Positions 1-7,280 of a stretch of 11,419 nucleotides of DNA are shown here, in pieces. The stretch is from assembly GCA_937952975.1 (NCBI GenBank), contig CALFXX010000042.1, forward strand, positions 1 to 11,419, written 5' to 3'. The first letter of the stretch is position 1. Each line of letters opens with the position of its first letter. The notes below the pieces were generated by a model. It saw only the letters and a list, made by a program, of their open reading frames with translations, was not told the DNA's origin and ran no database searches. The DNA comes from an uncultured Alcaligenaceae bacterium (lineage in GTDB: Bacteria; Pseudomonadota; Gammaproteobacteria; Burkholderiales; Burkholderiaceae_B). Position numbers and translations under genes: made by a program.

Positions 1-94
1 AATTTTATACTTTAAATAATATTGATGAATAATTAATCATAAATATATGATAAATAACATTAAATCGTAATAAACTATAATTTAAATGAAGTAT
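1..94. other. AT-rich non-coding flank downstream of tatD
   Basis: These 94 bases contain only 11 G or C by direct count, far below the roughly 50% seen by eye in the rest of the window. The AT-rich character continues into the last 15 or so codons of tatD, to about position 150. No credible open reading frame is visible on either strand. A small inverted repeat, ATCATA (36-41) and TATGAT (46-51) with a 4-base spacer, lies 44 bases past the tatD stop. It has no GC and is not a convincing terminator, since such repeats are common by chance in this composition. The stretch may be an ordinary intergenic spacer or the edge of an AT-rich island beyond the window. Confidence 0.5.
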
Positions 95-862
95 TTATTT
101 TATCTTATTGAATAAATTGAAAAAATTCGAAGTTGAATGCGTTTCGATTTCTTTCAGGGAGCAACCCCTCAGTTCAGCTATTTTTTCAGCCACGTGGATG
201 ACTTTAGACGGATCGTTTAATTTTCCACGAAATGGGACAGGTGCCAGATAAGGTGAATCTGTTTCGATCAATATTCGGTTTAAAGGCATGTTTCGAGCCA
301 CATCTTGTAGGGCTGTCGCCGTCTTAAACGTCACAATGCCAGAAAAAGAGATATAAAAATTCATCTCCATCGCTGCCTGAGCGACTTCCCAAGATTCTGT
401 AAAGCAGTGCATCACACCGCCCACTTCGTGGGCCCCTTCTTCTTGCATCAGACGTAAGGTGTCTTCGGCGGCCGATCGGGTATGGATGATCAGGGGTAAA
501 CCAGACTCACGGGCTGCTCGAATATGACATCTAAAGCGTTCTCGCTGCCATTCTAGATCGCCCGATAAGCGAAAGTAATCCAACCCCGTTTCACCGATGG
601 CGACAACCCGAGGGTGCGTACTGCGGGTGACCAAGTCACTTACCGAGGGTTCAACGGTATCTTCGTAATCTGGGTGCACACCGACTGAGGCCCAAAGCGG
701 CTCATGGCGCTCAACTAAGCGAATCAACGCGGGCCAGTCAGGCAGATTGACACTGACGCACAGGGCGTGCGACACCTGGTTGGTTTGCATGCGCTGCAAA
801 ATATCGGGCATTTGCTCGACGAGTTTTGGAAAATCAACGTGACAGTGTGAATCAACAAACAT
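95..862 (-). CDS. tatD: TatD-family metal-dependent deoxyribonuclease
   Basis: This is a 255-residue TatD/YcfH-type hydrolase with a TIM-barrel amidohydrolase fold, acting in the cytoplasm. Family members are divalent-metal-dependent DNases or 3'-5' exonucleases; the physiological substrate of this paralogue type is not firmly known. All expected metal ligands are visible: H6 and H8 in DSHCHVDF, E91 in IGETGLDY, H127 in IIHTR, H152 in MHCFTES and D202 in IETDSPYLAP. Length matches the family (about 255-265). It starts with ATG 19 bases after the holB stop and has no strong Shine-Dalgarno sequence, so it is probably translated from the mltG-tmk-holB message. Its last codons are unusually AT-rich, giving the tail SNFFNLFNKIK, and they merge into the AT-rich flank. 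Many proteobacteria have a pilZ-domain gene between holB and tatD; none is present here. TatD family is certain; the exact paralogue (YcfH-like) is inferred from context. Confidence 0.95.
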   Translation of the reverse strand: MFVDSHCHVDFPKLVEQMPDILQRMQTNQVSHALCVSVNLPDWPALIRLVERHEPLWASVGVHPDYEDTVEPSVSDLVTRSTHPRVVAIGETGLDYFRLSGDLEWQRERFRCHIRAARESGLPLIIHTRSAAEDTLRLMQEEGAHEVGGVMHCFTESWEVAQAAMEMNFYISFSGIVTFKTATALQDVARNMPLNRILIETDSPYLAPVPFRGKLNDPSKVIHVAEKIAELRGCSLKEIETHSTSNFFNLFNKIK

Positions 863-881
863 ACAGAGCTAAACGCCTTGA

Positions 882-1961
882 TTAGCGCCCTTGGGCGCTG
901 CGAAGTTGGCAGGCTGCAGCGATACGCTGCAACACCGCATGGGCAAATAATTTGCCGTTTAAGGTATGGCCGGCCACCCGTCGCTGTTGATTCAGCCAGT
1001 CGCTTAAGTCACTTAATTGTGAAACCGACAGGCGCGCACACAGGGCAGACAGTGGCTTCTGTAACATCGGAAAATAGCGAATCTCGAGCCCATGTGCCTT
1101 GAGGTTCATATCGATGACTAGGCGCTGAAGGAGCTCAATCCAAAGACTCGCTGAGTCTTTGGAGATCGTATCGGCAAGCTGTCCAACGTTTAGCCCTGCG
1201 CCCTTTTCCAAGCTGGTTGCAAATCCAGAGAGCCACTCTGGGCACGGCTGAGGCTGCGTTTCTGCCATCTTTTTGGCCAATACAGGGGCACCCCCCGAGG
1301 CCGCAAGCCAGGCAGGCGCATTGGTGATTTTTTGTTCGGCCAACCAAGCTTGTGCGATTGCCGCCGAGGGCGTCGCCAAAGGCAGACGTCTGCAACGCGA
1401 CAACAACGTCGGTAAAAGCCGATCGGGCGCGTCGGCAACCAGCAAAAAAATCGTCGCTGGGGGCGGTTCTTCAAGCACCTTCAGTAAGGCGTTACCTGAA
1501 ATATGCGTCAAGGCTTCGGCGGGATAGATCAGCGCCACGCGGTAGCCAGACCGATGCGTCGCGTTATTGAACCAAGGCGTCAGATTACGAATCTGTTCTA
1601 CGCGAATATCTTTCGAGGGCGCACGCTTCGTTCCCCCGGCTGCCTCAGCAACCGGAGCACTTTCCCCCCCCTCTTCGTCGTCTTGGTCAGCGCCTTCCTC
1701 TAGCGCGAGGACTTCAGGGCGTATCCGTTTCAGGTCGGGGTGATGACCCTTGGCGACCCAACCGCAGGCCAGGCACTGACCACAAGCCAGTCCGTTAACG
1801 GGCGATTCGCACATGAGTGCTGCGGCGGCTGCAAAAACGAACTCGCGCTTACCGATCCCGGCAAGTCCGTGTACCAACCAAGCGTGGGCAAACCGCTCGC
1901 GTTGACCCAACCACTGCTGAGCCACTTCAACTTGCCAAGGAAAAAACTGTGCAGCACTCAT
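882..1961 (-). CDS. holB: DNA polymerase III subunit delta-prime
   Basis: HolB is the delta-prime subunit of the clamp loader, which opens and loads the beta sliding clamp at primer termini. The 359-residue protein has the AAA+ layout. A Walker A-like loop GLAGIGKR lies at 32-39, and a zinc-binding cluster has C51, C60, C63 and C66. The conserved SGNALLKVLEEPP segment is at 155-167, followed by a sensor-1 SRC motif at 188-190 and a helical C-terminal collar domain. Between the zinc module and the core (about 83-118) is an acidic, Ala/Gly-rich insertion containing EEGADQDDEEGGE, which looks like a disordered linker and makes the protein longer than E. coli HolB (about 334). The ATG overlaps the tmk stop by 4 bases (ATGA), implying translational coupling. 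The stop lies 19 bases before tatD. The last codons contain a short GCGCCC-TT-GGGCGC palindrome (885-898). Confidence 0.95.
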   Translation of the reverse strand: MSAAQFFPWQVEVAQQWLGQRERFAHAWLVHGLAGIGKREFVFAAAAALMCESPVNGLACGQCLACGWVAKGHHPDLKRIRPEVLALEEGADQDDEEGGESAPVAEAAGGTKRAPSKDIRVEQIRNLTPWFNNATHRSGYRVALIYPAEALTHISGNALLKVLEEPPPATIFLLVADAPDRLLPTLLSRCRRLPLATPSAAIAQAWLAEQKITNAPAWLAASGGAPVLAKKMAETQPQPCPEWLSGFATSLEKGAGLNVGQLADTISKDSASLWIELLQRLVIDMNLKAHGLEIRYFPMLQKPLSALCARLSVSQLSDLSDWLNQQRRVAGHTLNGKLFAHAVLQRIAAACQLRSAQGR

Positions 1962-2596
1962 GTGAGGCGCCGCTGAGCCACAAGTTGAGTTAACTGAACC
2001 GACAGTTGCGCGCGAATCTGTTCGATCGTTTGTGTGGCGTCAATGCGTTGAATACGCGTTGGCTGCTGCTGCGCACGTGACAGGTAGACCGCGCGCGTAC
2101 GCTGAAAAAAAGCGTCGGCTTCTTGCTCGAAGCGGTCTTGATCGCGCGTACGGTCAAGCCGCTCGCGGGCAACCGCCAGCGGGACGTCAAACAGCCAGGT
2201 GCAATCAGGCTGCAACTCAGGATGCACCCACTGTTCGAGCGCTGCAATGCGATCGACTCCAAGCTCGCGCCCTCCGCCTTGATAGGCAAAGGTGGCATCG
2301 GTAAAGCGATCACACACCACCCACTGCCCAGCCTGTAACGCCGGCTCAATGACAGACTGTAGGTGCTCTGCCCGGGCGGCAAACATTAAAAGGGTTTCGC
2401 ACTCAAGGCTCATGGGTTCGTGCAACAACAGGGCTCGAAGCTTTTCACCTAGAGCAGTTCCTCCGGGCTCACGTGTGCAGACAACTGAAACGCCTCGCTC
2501 GGTTAATTGTTCGACCAGCCATTGCACGTGAGTGCTTTTCCCAGCGCCGTCTACGCCCTCCAGGGTTAAAAATAGCCCGCGTTGCTGTGTGTTCAA
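1958..2596 (-). CDS. tmk: Thymidylate kinase (dTMP kinase)
   Basis: Tmk phosphorylates dTMP to dTDP using ATP, the step shared by de novo and salvage dTTP synthesis. The 212-residue cytosolic enzyme shows the P-loop EGVDGAGKST at 13-22, the dTMP-binding TREPGGT at 41-47, the DRF motif at 96-98 followed by a Gln/Gly-rich segment (FAYQGGGR, 103-110), and an arginine-rich LID around 148-156 (DRTRDQDRF). A P-loop lacking an arginine with a LID carrying arginines is the E. coli-like type II arrangement. The start is TTG (complement of 2594-2596). An in-frame stop lies only two codons upstream, so no earlier start is possible, and the P-loop is at the normal distance. This TTG overlaps the mltG TGA as TTGA, and the gene's own TGA overlaps the holB ATG. 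Both junctions suggest translational coupling along the operon. Confidence 0.96.
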   Translation of the reverse strand: MNTQQRGLFLTLEGVDGAGKSTHVQWLVEQLTERGVSVVCTREPGGTALGEKLRALLLHEPMSLECETLLMFAARAEHLQSVIEPALQAGQWVVCDRFTDATFAYQGGGRELGVDRIAALEQWVHPELQPDCTWLFDVPLAVARERLDRTRDQDRFEQEADAFFQRTRAVYLSRAQQQPTRIQRIDATQTIEQIRAQLSVQLTQLVAQRRLT

Positions 2597-3609
2597 GGCT
2601 TTTTACCCAAAATGTAGGTTGCCACATTTTTATTGTGCTCGGGCAGTGTTACCGCAAAGGCGCTGCTGCCGTCACCTTTCGAAACAAAATACAAATAGTT
2701 ATGCTTGTCTGGGTTCACAGCAGCTGCGAGCGCAGCCCGCCCACTGCTGGCGATCGGGCCAGGTGGCAAACCCAAGCGAGTATACGTGTTGTAAGGCGTG
2801 TCGGTTAACAAGTCTTGTTTACGCAACTTTCCGGTGTAGTTTTCACCCATTCCATAAATGACCGTAGGATCAGTTTGCAACAGCATATTGGCGCGCAATC
2901 TGTTGCTAAACACCCCTGCGATGCGGCCGCGGTCTGCCGCCTGACCCGTCTCTTTTTCAATAATCGAAGCCAAGATGAGCGCGTCATAGGGGCTTTTCAA
3001 GATACTGTTAGGCGCTCGATTTGCCCACGCTCGGTCTAATATTTTTTGCTGCGTGCGCGCTGCACGCTCAAGCAACTCGACGTCCGTTGTCCCAATCGAG
3101 AAAATATATGTATCCGGAAAAAATAATCCCTCGAGTGAATCGGTTTGACCGAGCATCCCGACGCGCTTGAGCAGCTCAGAGTCCGTTGTTTGGGCCAACG
3201 TTTGTTTGATATCGGGGTGTTGAGCCAAGGCGGCTCGAATTTGTCGTAGATTCCAGCCTTCAACAAATGTAATTTGACGCGCCGTCACGTCACCAAGCGC
3301 CATTCTTCGTAAAACAGCCCAAGGGCTATCGCCGCGAACAAGTTGATAGCCACCTGCCTTGATTTTTGTATCGAGTTCGCCCAATCGAGCGAGCGCGACA
3401 AAGCCCTGCACATTCAAGGGCACACCAGCTTGATTGATTAACTGCGCGATACTTGAAGGGGTAGAACCCGGCGGCACCAAAATATCAACGCGCTCGGTCG
3501 GCAACGCAAGCGCGCCATACACCCAAAAATAGGCGGTAGCCGCCGTACCCGCCACCACAAGGATGACAGGCAAAACCAGGTAAAGCAGAAGTTTATTCAA
3601 GGCACTCAT
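2593..3609 (-). CDS. mltG: Endolytic murein transglycosylase MltG (YceG-like)
   Basis: MltG is an inner-membrane lytic transglycosylase that cuts nascent peptidoglycan glycan strands and is thought to terminate their elongation. The 338-residue protein has one N-terminal membrane anchor (about residues 7-29, LLLYLVLPVILVV). A LysM-like region follows (about 40-110), then the YceG catalytic domain. Family signatures visible are EGLFFPDTYIF (160-170), ASIIEKETG (214-222) with the presumed catalytic glutamate E218, and LQTDPTVIYG (244-253). The NTYTRLGLPPGPIASSG segment is at 274-290. Length is normal (E. coli 340). It is the first gene of the mltG-tmk-holB-tatD operon and diverges from ygfZ. 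No strong Shine-Dalgarno sequence precedes the ATG. The yceG-tmk-holB order is conserved widely in proteobacteria, which supports the call. Confidence 0.96.
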   Translation of the reverse strand: MSALNKLLLYLVLPVILVVAGTAATAYFWVYGALALPTERVDILVPPGSTPSSIAQLINQAGVPLNVQGFVALARLGELDTKIKAGGYQLVRGDSPWAVLRRMALGDVTARQITFVEGWNLRQIRAALAQHPDIKQTLAQTTDSELLKRVGMLGQTDSLEGLFFPDTYIFSIGTTDVELLERAARTQQKILDRAWANRAPNSILKSPYDALILASIIEKETGQAADRGRIAGVFSNRLRANMLLQTDPTVIYGMGENYTGKLRKQDLLTDTPYNTYTRLGLPPGPIASSGRAALAAAVNPDKHNYLYFVSKGDGSSAFAVTLPEHNKNVATYILGKKP

Positions 3610-3664
3610 AGGTATGACAGTTTAATATGTATATCGGCGATTCAAAAACGAAAGATTGAAACTT
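3610..3664. promoter_or_regulatory. Compact divergent promoter region, mltG / ygfZ
   Basis: Two divergently transcribed genes are separated by about 55 bases, so both promoters must lie here or extend into the coding ends. The centre (about 3621-3634, TTTAATATGTATAT) is AT-rich and offers weak -10-like hexamers on both strands, such as TAATAT on plus and TATACA or TATTAA on minus. I could not match any of them to a good -35 at 16-18 bases. The location is inferred from gene arrangement rather than from a recognised consensus. Confidence 0.3.
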
Positions 3665-4741
3665 ATGCACCCGATATTGACCCCTCCGCTTTTATCCAAA
3701 GCAGCAAACCAGCCTAAATCCTTGTTGGTTTACCCCTTGGATGATTTGGCTGTGTTTGAAGTCACCGGTAGCGACGCCCTTTCGTTTTTACAGGGCCAAA
3801 TTACCAATGACATCTTAAACGCGGGCCCGCAACACGCCAGGCTCGCGGGCTATTGCACAGCCCAAGGCCGGTTGTTAGCCACCATGGTCATCGCCAACCT
3901 GCCCGAGGCACTTGGCCAAGGGCTGATCGGATTGATGCGACAGGATATTCTTGCCCCAGTTCTTAAACGTCTAAGTATGTTTGTGTTGCGAGCCAAGGTT
4001 AAGCTCACTGCCAGTACCTACTCGGTGGTTGGGGTCTCGGTTGCGCGCACTGAGGTTGCAAGCCTGAGTCAAACCTTACAGCACGCACTCCCCCAAGAGG
4101 TCTGGCAAATGACCGCTGCACCCACAGGGCTTTGGATTTGTGCTCCGAGTGCTACGCCTCAAGCTAGCGAAGAGATCTGTCGTTGGTGGTGGATCGCGGG
4201 CGATGCCCAGCTCGAACGTTGCCAAGGTCTACACGTATCGCCTGTTCTTGCTTCGCGCGAGCGGTGGCAATCTGAGGATATTTCAGCGGGACTACCTTGG
4301 ATTCAAGCTGCTACCCAAGACTTGTTGATTCCCCAAACACTCAATCTCGATTTAATTGAGGGCGTGAGTTTTACGAAAGGCTGCTATCCAGGCCAAGAAA
4401 TTGTTGCCCGCAGCCACTATCGCGGTACCGTCAAACGCCGCATGCACTTTGGTGTGCTTGAGCAGCCCTCGAATCTTGACCTCAACGCGATGGCCGGAGC
4501 TGACATTTTTGATGCACGAGGCTCAGAGCAAGCCTGCGGACGGGTGATCAACATCACCTCGTCTGCTCACCAACAGTCAGAGGCTACAAGCACTCAAGAC
4601 GATGGCCAAACCACGGTGACTGCTTACGTGCTATTTGAAACCACTTTTGACGCGCTTGAGCATAATGCCCTGCATCTCGGCGCCCGCGATGGCGCGCCGA
4701 TTAAACTGGTTGAGCTCCCCTACTCGACTAAGTCTGCATAA
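3665..4741 (+). CDS. ygfZ: Folate-binding Fe-S cluster assembly/repair protein YgfZ
   Basis: YgfZ is a GcvT-like, tetrahydrofolate-binding protein that helps build or repair certain Fe-S enzymes such as MiaB. From the ATG it has 358 residues. The diagnostic motif KGCYPGQE lies at 238-245 with the functional cysteine C240, followed by IVARSHYRGTVKRR. Upstream are LSFLQGQITND (39-49) and the YCTAQGRLLA segment (63-72), typical of the GcvT-like N-terminal domain. A polar stretch rich in Ser, Gln and Thr (about 300-319) interrupts the C-terminal barrel and is probably a loop. An in-frame TTG three codons earlier (3656) could also start translation. I prefer the ATG because GAAAG sits about 10 bases upstream of it but only 1 base from the TTG; neither site is strong. 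It is monocistronic, divergent from mltG and convergent with the downstream hydrolase, with only 36 bases between them and no clear terminator. Confidence 0.94.
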   Translation: MHPILTPPLLSKAANQPKSLLVYPLDDLAVFEVTGSDALSFLQGQITNDILNAGPQHARLAGYCTAQGRLLATMVIANLPEALGQGLIGLMRQDILAPVLKRLSMFVLRAKVKLTASTYSVVGVSVARTEVASLSQTLQHALPQEVWQMTAAPTGLWICAPSATPQASEEICRWWWIAGDAQLERCQGLHVSPVLASRERWQSEDISAGLPWIQAATQDLLIPQTLNLDLIEGVSFTKGCYPGQEIVARSHYRGTVKRRMHFGVLEQPSNLDLNAMAGADIFDARGSEQACGRVINITSSAHQQSEATSTQDDGQTTVTAYVLFETTFDALEHNALHLGARDGAPIKLVELPYSTKSA

Positions 4742-4777
4742 AGTTAGGTGTCTCAACACGACTTTCAGTCACGACGC

Positions 4778-5944
4778 TTAGGCGCCGCGGCCGAGGTCGT
4801 ACAACGGATGCTTCTCAGCCGCAAACGGAAGCGTGAAAAACTTTTCAACCCAGGCCTCTGTGGCTTCGTTGAGCGTCGCAGGGTTCCACTTGGGTTGTTT
4901 ATCTTTATCGATTAACAACGCGCGTATCCCCTCGGCAAAGTCGCCGTGCGAAGCACACATCAAGCCAGCTACCCACTCGATGCGGTAGGCATCCGCCAAA
5001 GACAAGTGCTTGACACGCTTGAGCAAGGTATACGTTAAACGTGCCGAGCCGGGCGACCCAGCCGCCAGAGTTTTAGCTGCACGCTGCAACCAAGGGTCAG
5101 TGTGCTCGGCAAGTGCTAGCAAAGCTGCAACAATTTTATTAAGATCCGACCCTGCACAACAGGTCTGAATCAAAGACAAGTGTTGTTGCAAAGGCCCTGT
5201 CGCCACGGCAGGGGTTGTGGTCAACCCTGCAAGCACTGCGTCGAGTAGCCCCTCGTTTTTGCCGTTTGACTGAGCGTTGCTTGCCAGCCAGTTTTGTTGA
5301 CTAAGCTGTTCAAGTACGGTCGGCCAAGTATCGCGAGCTAAATGATAATCAGCCATCCCAGCAAATAAAGCATCGGCTGCGCCGATTTGCGCACCGGTTA
5401 AGCCCAGAAATAAACCGGTTTTGCCCGGTAAGCGATTGAGCATCCAGGTTCCACCTACATCAGGGAACAAGCCAATCGAGATTTCTGGCATCGCAAGCCG
5501 TGAGGTCTCGGTGACGACTCGGTGACTGGCACCCATCATCAGCCCCATGCCGCCGCCCATGACGATGCCATCGCCCCACACCAAGATCGGTTTAGGAAAA
5601 GTATGTAAGCGGTAATCGAGTGCGTATTCTTCTGCAAAAAAAGTACCGGCGTGTGTATTGTCTAATGCAGCTTTACCAAGATTGTTCACCATGCTGTGAT
5701 GTAGCGCATGCAGGTCACCGCCCGCACAAAAGGCTTTGTCTCCGGCGCCCTTCAGTATCAGGCACGCGATCGAAGCATCTGTGGCCCAACGCTCAATCTG
5801 CGTTGCAAGCAGGCGCGTCATTTCAAGCGACAAACCATTTAACGTTTTTGGTGCATTCAGTGTCGCAATACCAATACGCATGCCGTTTGCGCACGGCAGT
5901 TCGTCAAATAAAACGACCGCATCATTTGTTTCTAAAGCACTCAT
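4778..5944 (-). CDS. 3-hydroxyisobutyryl-CoA hydrolase (ECH/HIBCH family)
   Basis: This 388-residue enzyme is of the crotonase superfamily, HIBCH subgroup, which releases 3-hydroxyisobutyrate from its CoA thioester in valine degradation. Crotonase motifs are visible: the oxyanion-hole segment AFCAGGDL at 71-78 and GIVMGGGMGL at 126-135. The segment PEISIGLFPDVGGTWMLNRL (153-172) carries E154 and D162, the acidic residues expected in HIBCH rather than in simple hydratases. The C-terminal region EGIRALLIDKDKQPKW is also characteristic of HIBCH and separates it from ordinary enoyl-CoA hydratases, which are about 260 residues. The ATG overlaps the stop of the upstream acyl-CoA dehydrogenase by 4 bases (ATGA), so the two are co-translated. 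The nearest alternative is a generic enoyl-CoA hydratase/isomerase with another branched acyl-CoA substrate; context makes the valine role more likely. Confidence 0.9.
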   Translation of the reverse strand: MSALETNDAVVLFDELPCANGMRIGIATLNAPKTLNGLSLEMTRLLATQIERWATDASIACLILKGAGDKAFCAGGDLHALHHSMVNNLGKAALDNTHAGTFFAEEYALDYRLHTFPKPILVWGDGIVMGGGMGLMMGASHRVVTETSRLAMPEISIGLFPDVGGTWMLNRLPGKTGLFLGLTGAQIGAADALFAGMADYHLARDTWPTVLEQLSQQNWLASNAQSNGKNEGLLDAVLAGLTTTPAVATGPLQQHLSLIQTCCAGSDLNKIVAALLALAEHTDPWLQRAAKTLAAGSPGSARLTYTLLKRVKHLSLADAYRIEWVAGLMCASHGDFAEGIRALLIDKDKQPKWNPATLNEATEAWVEKFFTLPFAAEKHPLYDLGRGA

Positions 5945-7095
5945 CGTATATCCGCACCTTTCTCTAGCAGTTGGCGAGCAATAATGACCCGCATAATTTC
6001 GTTGGTTCCTTCAAGGATCTGATGCACCCGTGTATCGCGCACTAGACGCTCAAGTGGATAGTCTTTTAAGTACCCGTAGCCACCGTGCAATTGCTGTGCA
6101 TCAAGACAAACTTGAAAACCCAGATCAGTGGCAAAACGTTTAGCCATCGCGCAATAGGTTGACGCATCGGCAGACCCCGCATCAAGTTTGCAGGCTGCTA
6201 GTCGCACCATCTGGCGCGCGGCAACAATATGTGTCGCCATATCTGCATACTTGAATTGCAACGCCTGAAAACCCGCGAGCGGTTGCTTAAATTGTTTGCG
6301 CTCAAGCATGTAGCTATGCGCTGCTTCAAGTGCCCCTTGTGCGGCACCGACCGAACAGGTCGCGATGTTGATTCTGCCGCCATCCAGGCCACGCATGGCG
6401 ATTTTAAAACCTTCGCCCTCTTTTCCTAATAAATTTGCAACAGGCACGCGAACATTCTCGAACTTGATCGCGCGCGTGCTTTGACTGTTCCAGCCCATCT
6501 TGTTCTCTTTACGGCCAAAGCTAATGCCTTCGAGCGTTGCAGGGACCACAAAGGCAGAAACACCCGAAGGACCGCCACCACCCGTACGCGCCATCACGAT
6601 CAGCACATCGGTATCGCCACCACCAGAAATAAAGGCCTTGGCTCCGTTCAAAACATAGTGGTCGCCCTCAAGCAAAGCCTGACTCGTCAACGACGCTGCA
6701 TCTGAACCCGAGCCGGGCTCGGTCAGGCAATACGAGGCGAGTTTTTCGCCAGACGCGAGAGACTTACCCCACTGTTCGCGTATCGAAGGGGTGGCCCACT
6801 GCCCCACCATCCATGTCGCCATGTTGTGAATCGTCAGAAAGGCCGTTGTTGAGGGGTCAATTGCAGCCATCTCTTCAAAGACCAAGGTTGCATCGAGCCT
6901 GGGCAACCCTAAGCCGCCAATCTCTGGAGACGCGTACATCGCACCAAAGCCCATGCGCCCCGCAAGCTTGATCGTCTCTATCGGGAAAATGGCTTCTTGA
7001 TCCCAACGCGCTGCGTGCGGAGCAAGCTCACCCAGGGCAAATTCTTTTGCAGCCTGTGCAAAAGCAATTTGATCATCATTCAGTTCCATATCCAT
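5941..7095 (-). CDS. Acyl-CoA dehydrogenase, isobutyryl-CoA dehydrogenase-like
   Basis: This 384-residue FAD-dependent acyl-CoA dehydrogenase probably oxidises isobutyryl-CoA to methacrylyl-CoA in valine catabolism and passes electrons to ETF. Family motifs are the flavin-contacting YCLTEPGSGSDAASL (122-136), LNGAKAFISGGGDTD (149-163), the RKQFKQPL segment (266-273), MHGGYGY-type QLHGGYGYLKDYPLERLVRD (335-354) and HQILEGTNEIMR (358-369), with the presumed catalytic base E362. Phrases such as FISGGGDTDV, MGWNSQSTRA and GLDGGRINIATCSVGAA resemble mammalian ACAD8 (isobutyryl-CoA dehydrogenase) more than SCAD or isovaleryl-CoA dehydrogenase. That is a recollection of family sequence, not an alignment. 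A good ribosome-binding site, AGGAG, lies 6 bases before the ATG. The next gene encodes HIBCH, two steps later in the same pathway, supporting the substrate. The intervening methacrylyl-CoA hydratase is not in the window. Confidence 0.88.
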   Translation of the reverse strand: MDMELNDDQIAFAQAAKEFALGELAPHAARWDQEAIFPIETIKLAGRMGFGAMYASPEIGGLGLPRLDATLVFEEMAAIDPSTTAFLTIHNMATWMVGQWATPSIREQWGKSLASGEKLASYCLTEPGSGSDAASLTSQALLEGDHYVLNGAKAFISGGGDTDVLIVMARTGGGGPSGVSAFVVPATLEGISFGRKENKMGWNSQSTRAIKFENVRVPVANLLGKEGEGFKIAMRGLDGGRINIATCSVGAAQGALEAAHSYMLERKQFKQPLAGFQALQFKYADMATHIVAARQMVRLAACKLDAGSADASTYCAMAKRFATDLGFQVCLDAQQLHGGYGYLKDYPLERLVRDTRVHQILEGTNEIMRVIIARQLLEKGADIR

Positions 7096-7280
7096 CGCAT
7101 TCTCCTGAGGCGTTGCCCGAAAACGAAGCTATGCCTATTGTTCTGTCGAGGTTGTCGACTCATCGTTATGACATCAGAATACTAAATTCGAATCACTTGG
7201 CATATTGTCTTGCCGCTGACAATTCTTGTTCACACGAGCAGTCACGTCGCTTTGGCCAACAACGAGGGTCACTGAGGGCA
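7096..7280. promoter_or_regulatory. Intergenic leader of the valine-catabolism pair, with an inverted repeat
   Basis: 185 bases separate rnfH from the acyl-CoA dehydrogenase gene, both on the minus strand. No gene is visible. The region holds a perfect inverted repeat, ATTGTC (7204-7209) and GACAAT (7218-7223), with an 8-base spacer, about 110 bases upstream of the dehydrogenase start. It is not followed by a T tract on the minus strand, so it does not look like an rnfH terminator; an operator is more plausible. A second small stem, GTCGA (7145-7149) and TCGAC (7155-7159), is probably incidental. Weak -10-like hexamers such as TAGTAT occur on the minus strand, but I found no convincing -35 partner. 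A promoter here is expected because the two metabolic genes follow unrelated ones. Confidence 0.35.

Noticed and set aside
36..51. ATCATA-AATA-TATGAT as a terminator for the tatD operon
   Set aside because: The stem is almost all A-T and would be very weak; such repeats are expected by chance in DNA with about 12% GC.
885..898. GCGCCC-TT-GGGCGC palindrome as a holB terminator
   Set aside because: It lies inside the last holB codons, has only a two-base centre and no following T tract, and tatD starts 22 bases beyond it, so it is more likely coding sequence.
4742..4777. Terminator between convergent ygfZ and the hydrolase gene
   Set aside because: Only a 4-bp stem (GACT-TTC-AGTC) is present, without a T run on either strand. 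I do not see a credible intrinsic terminator.
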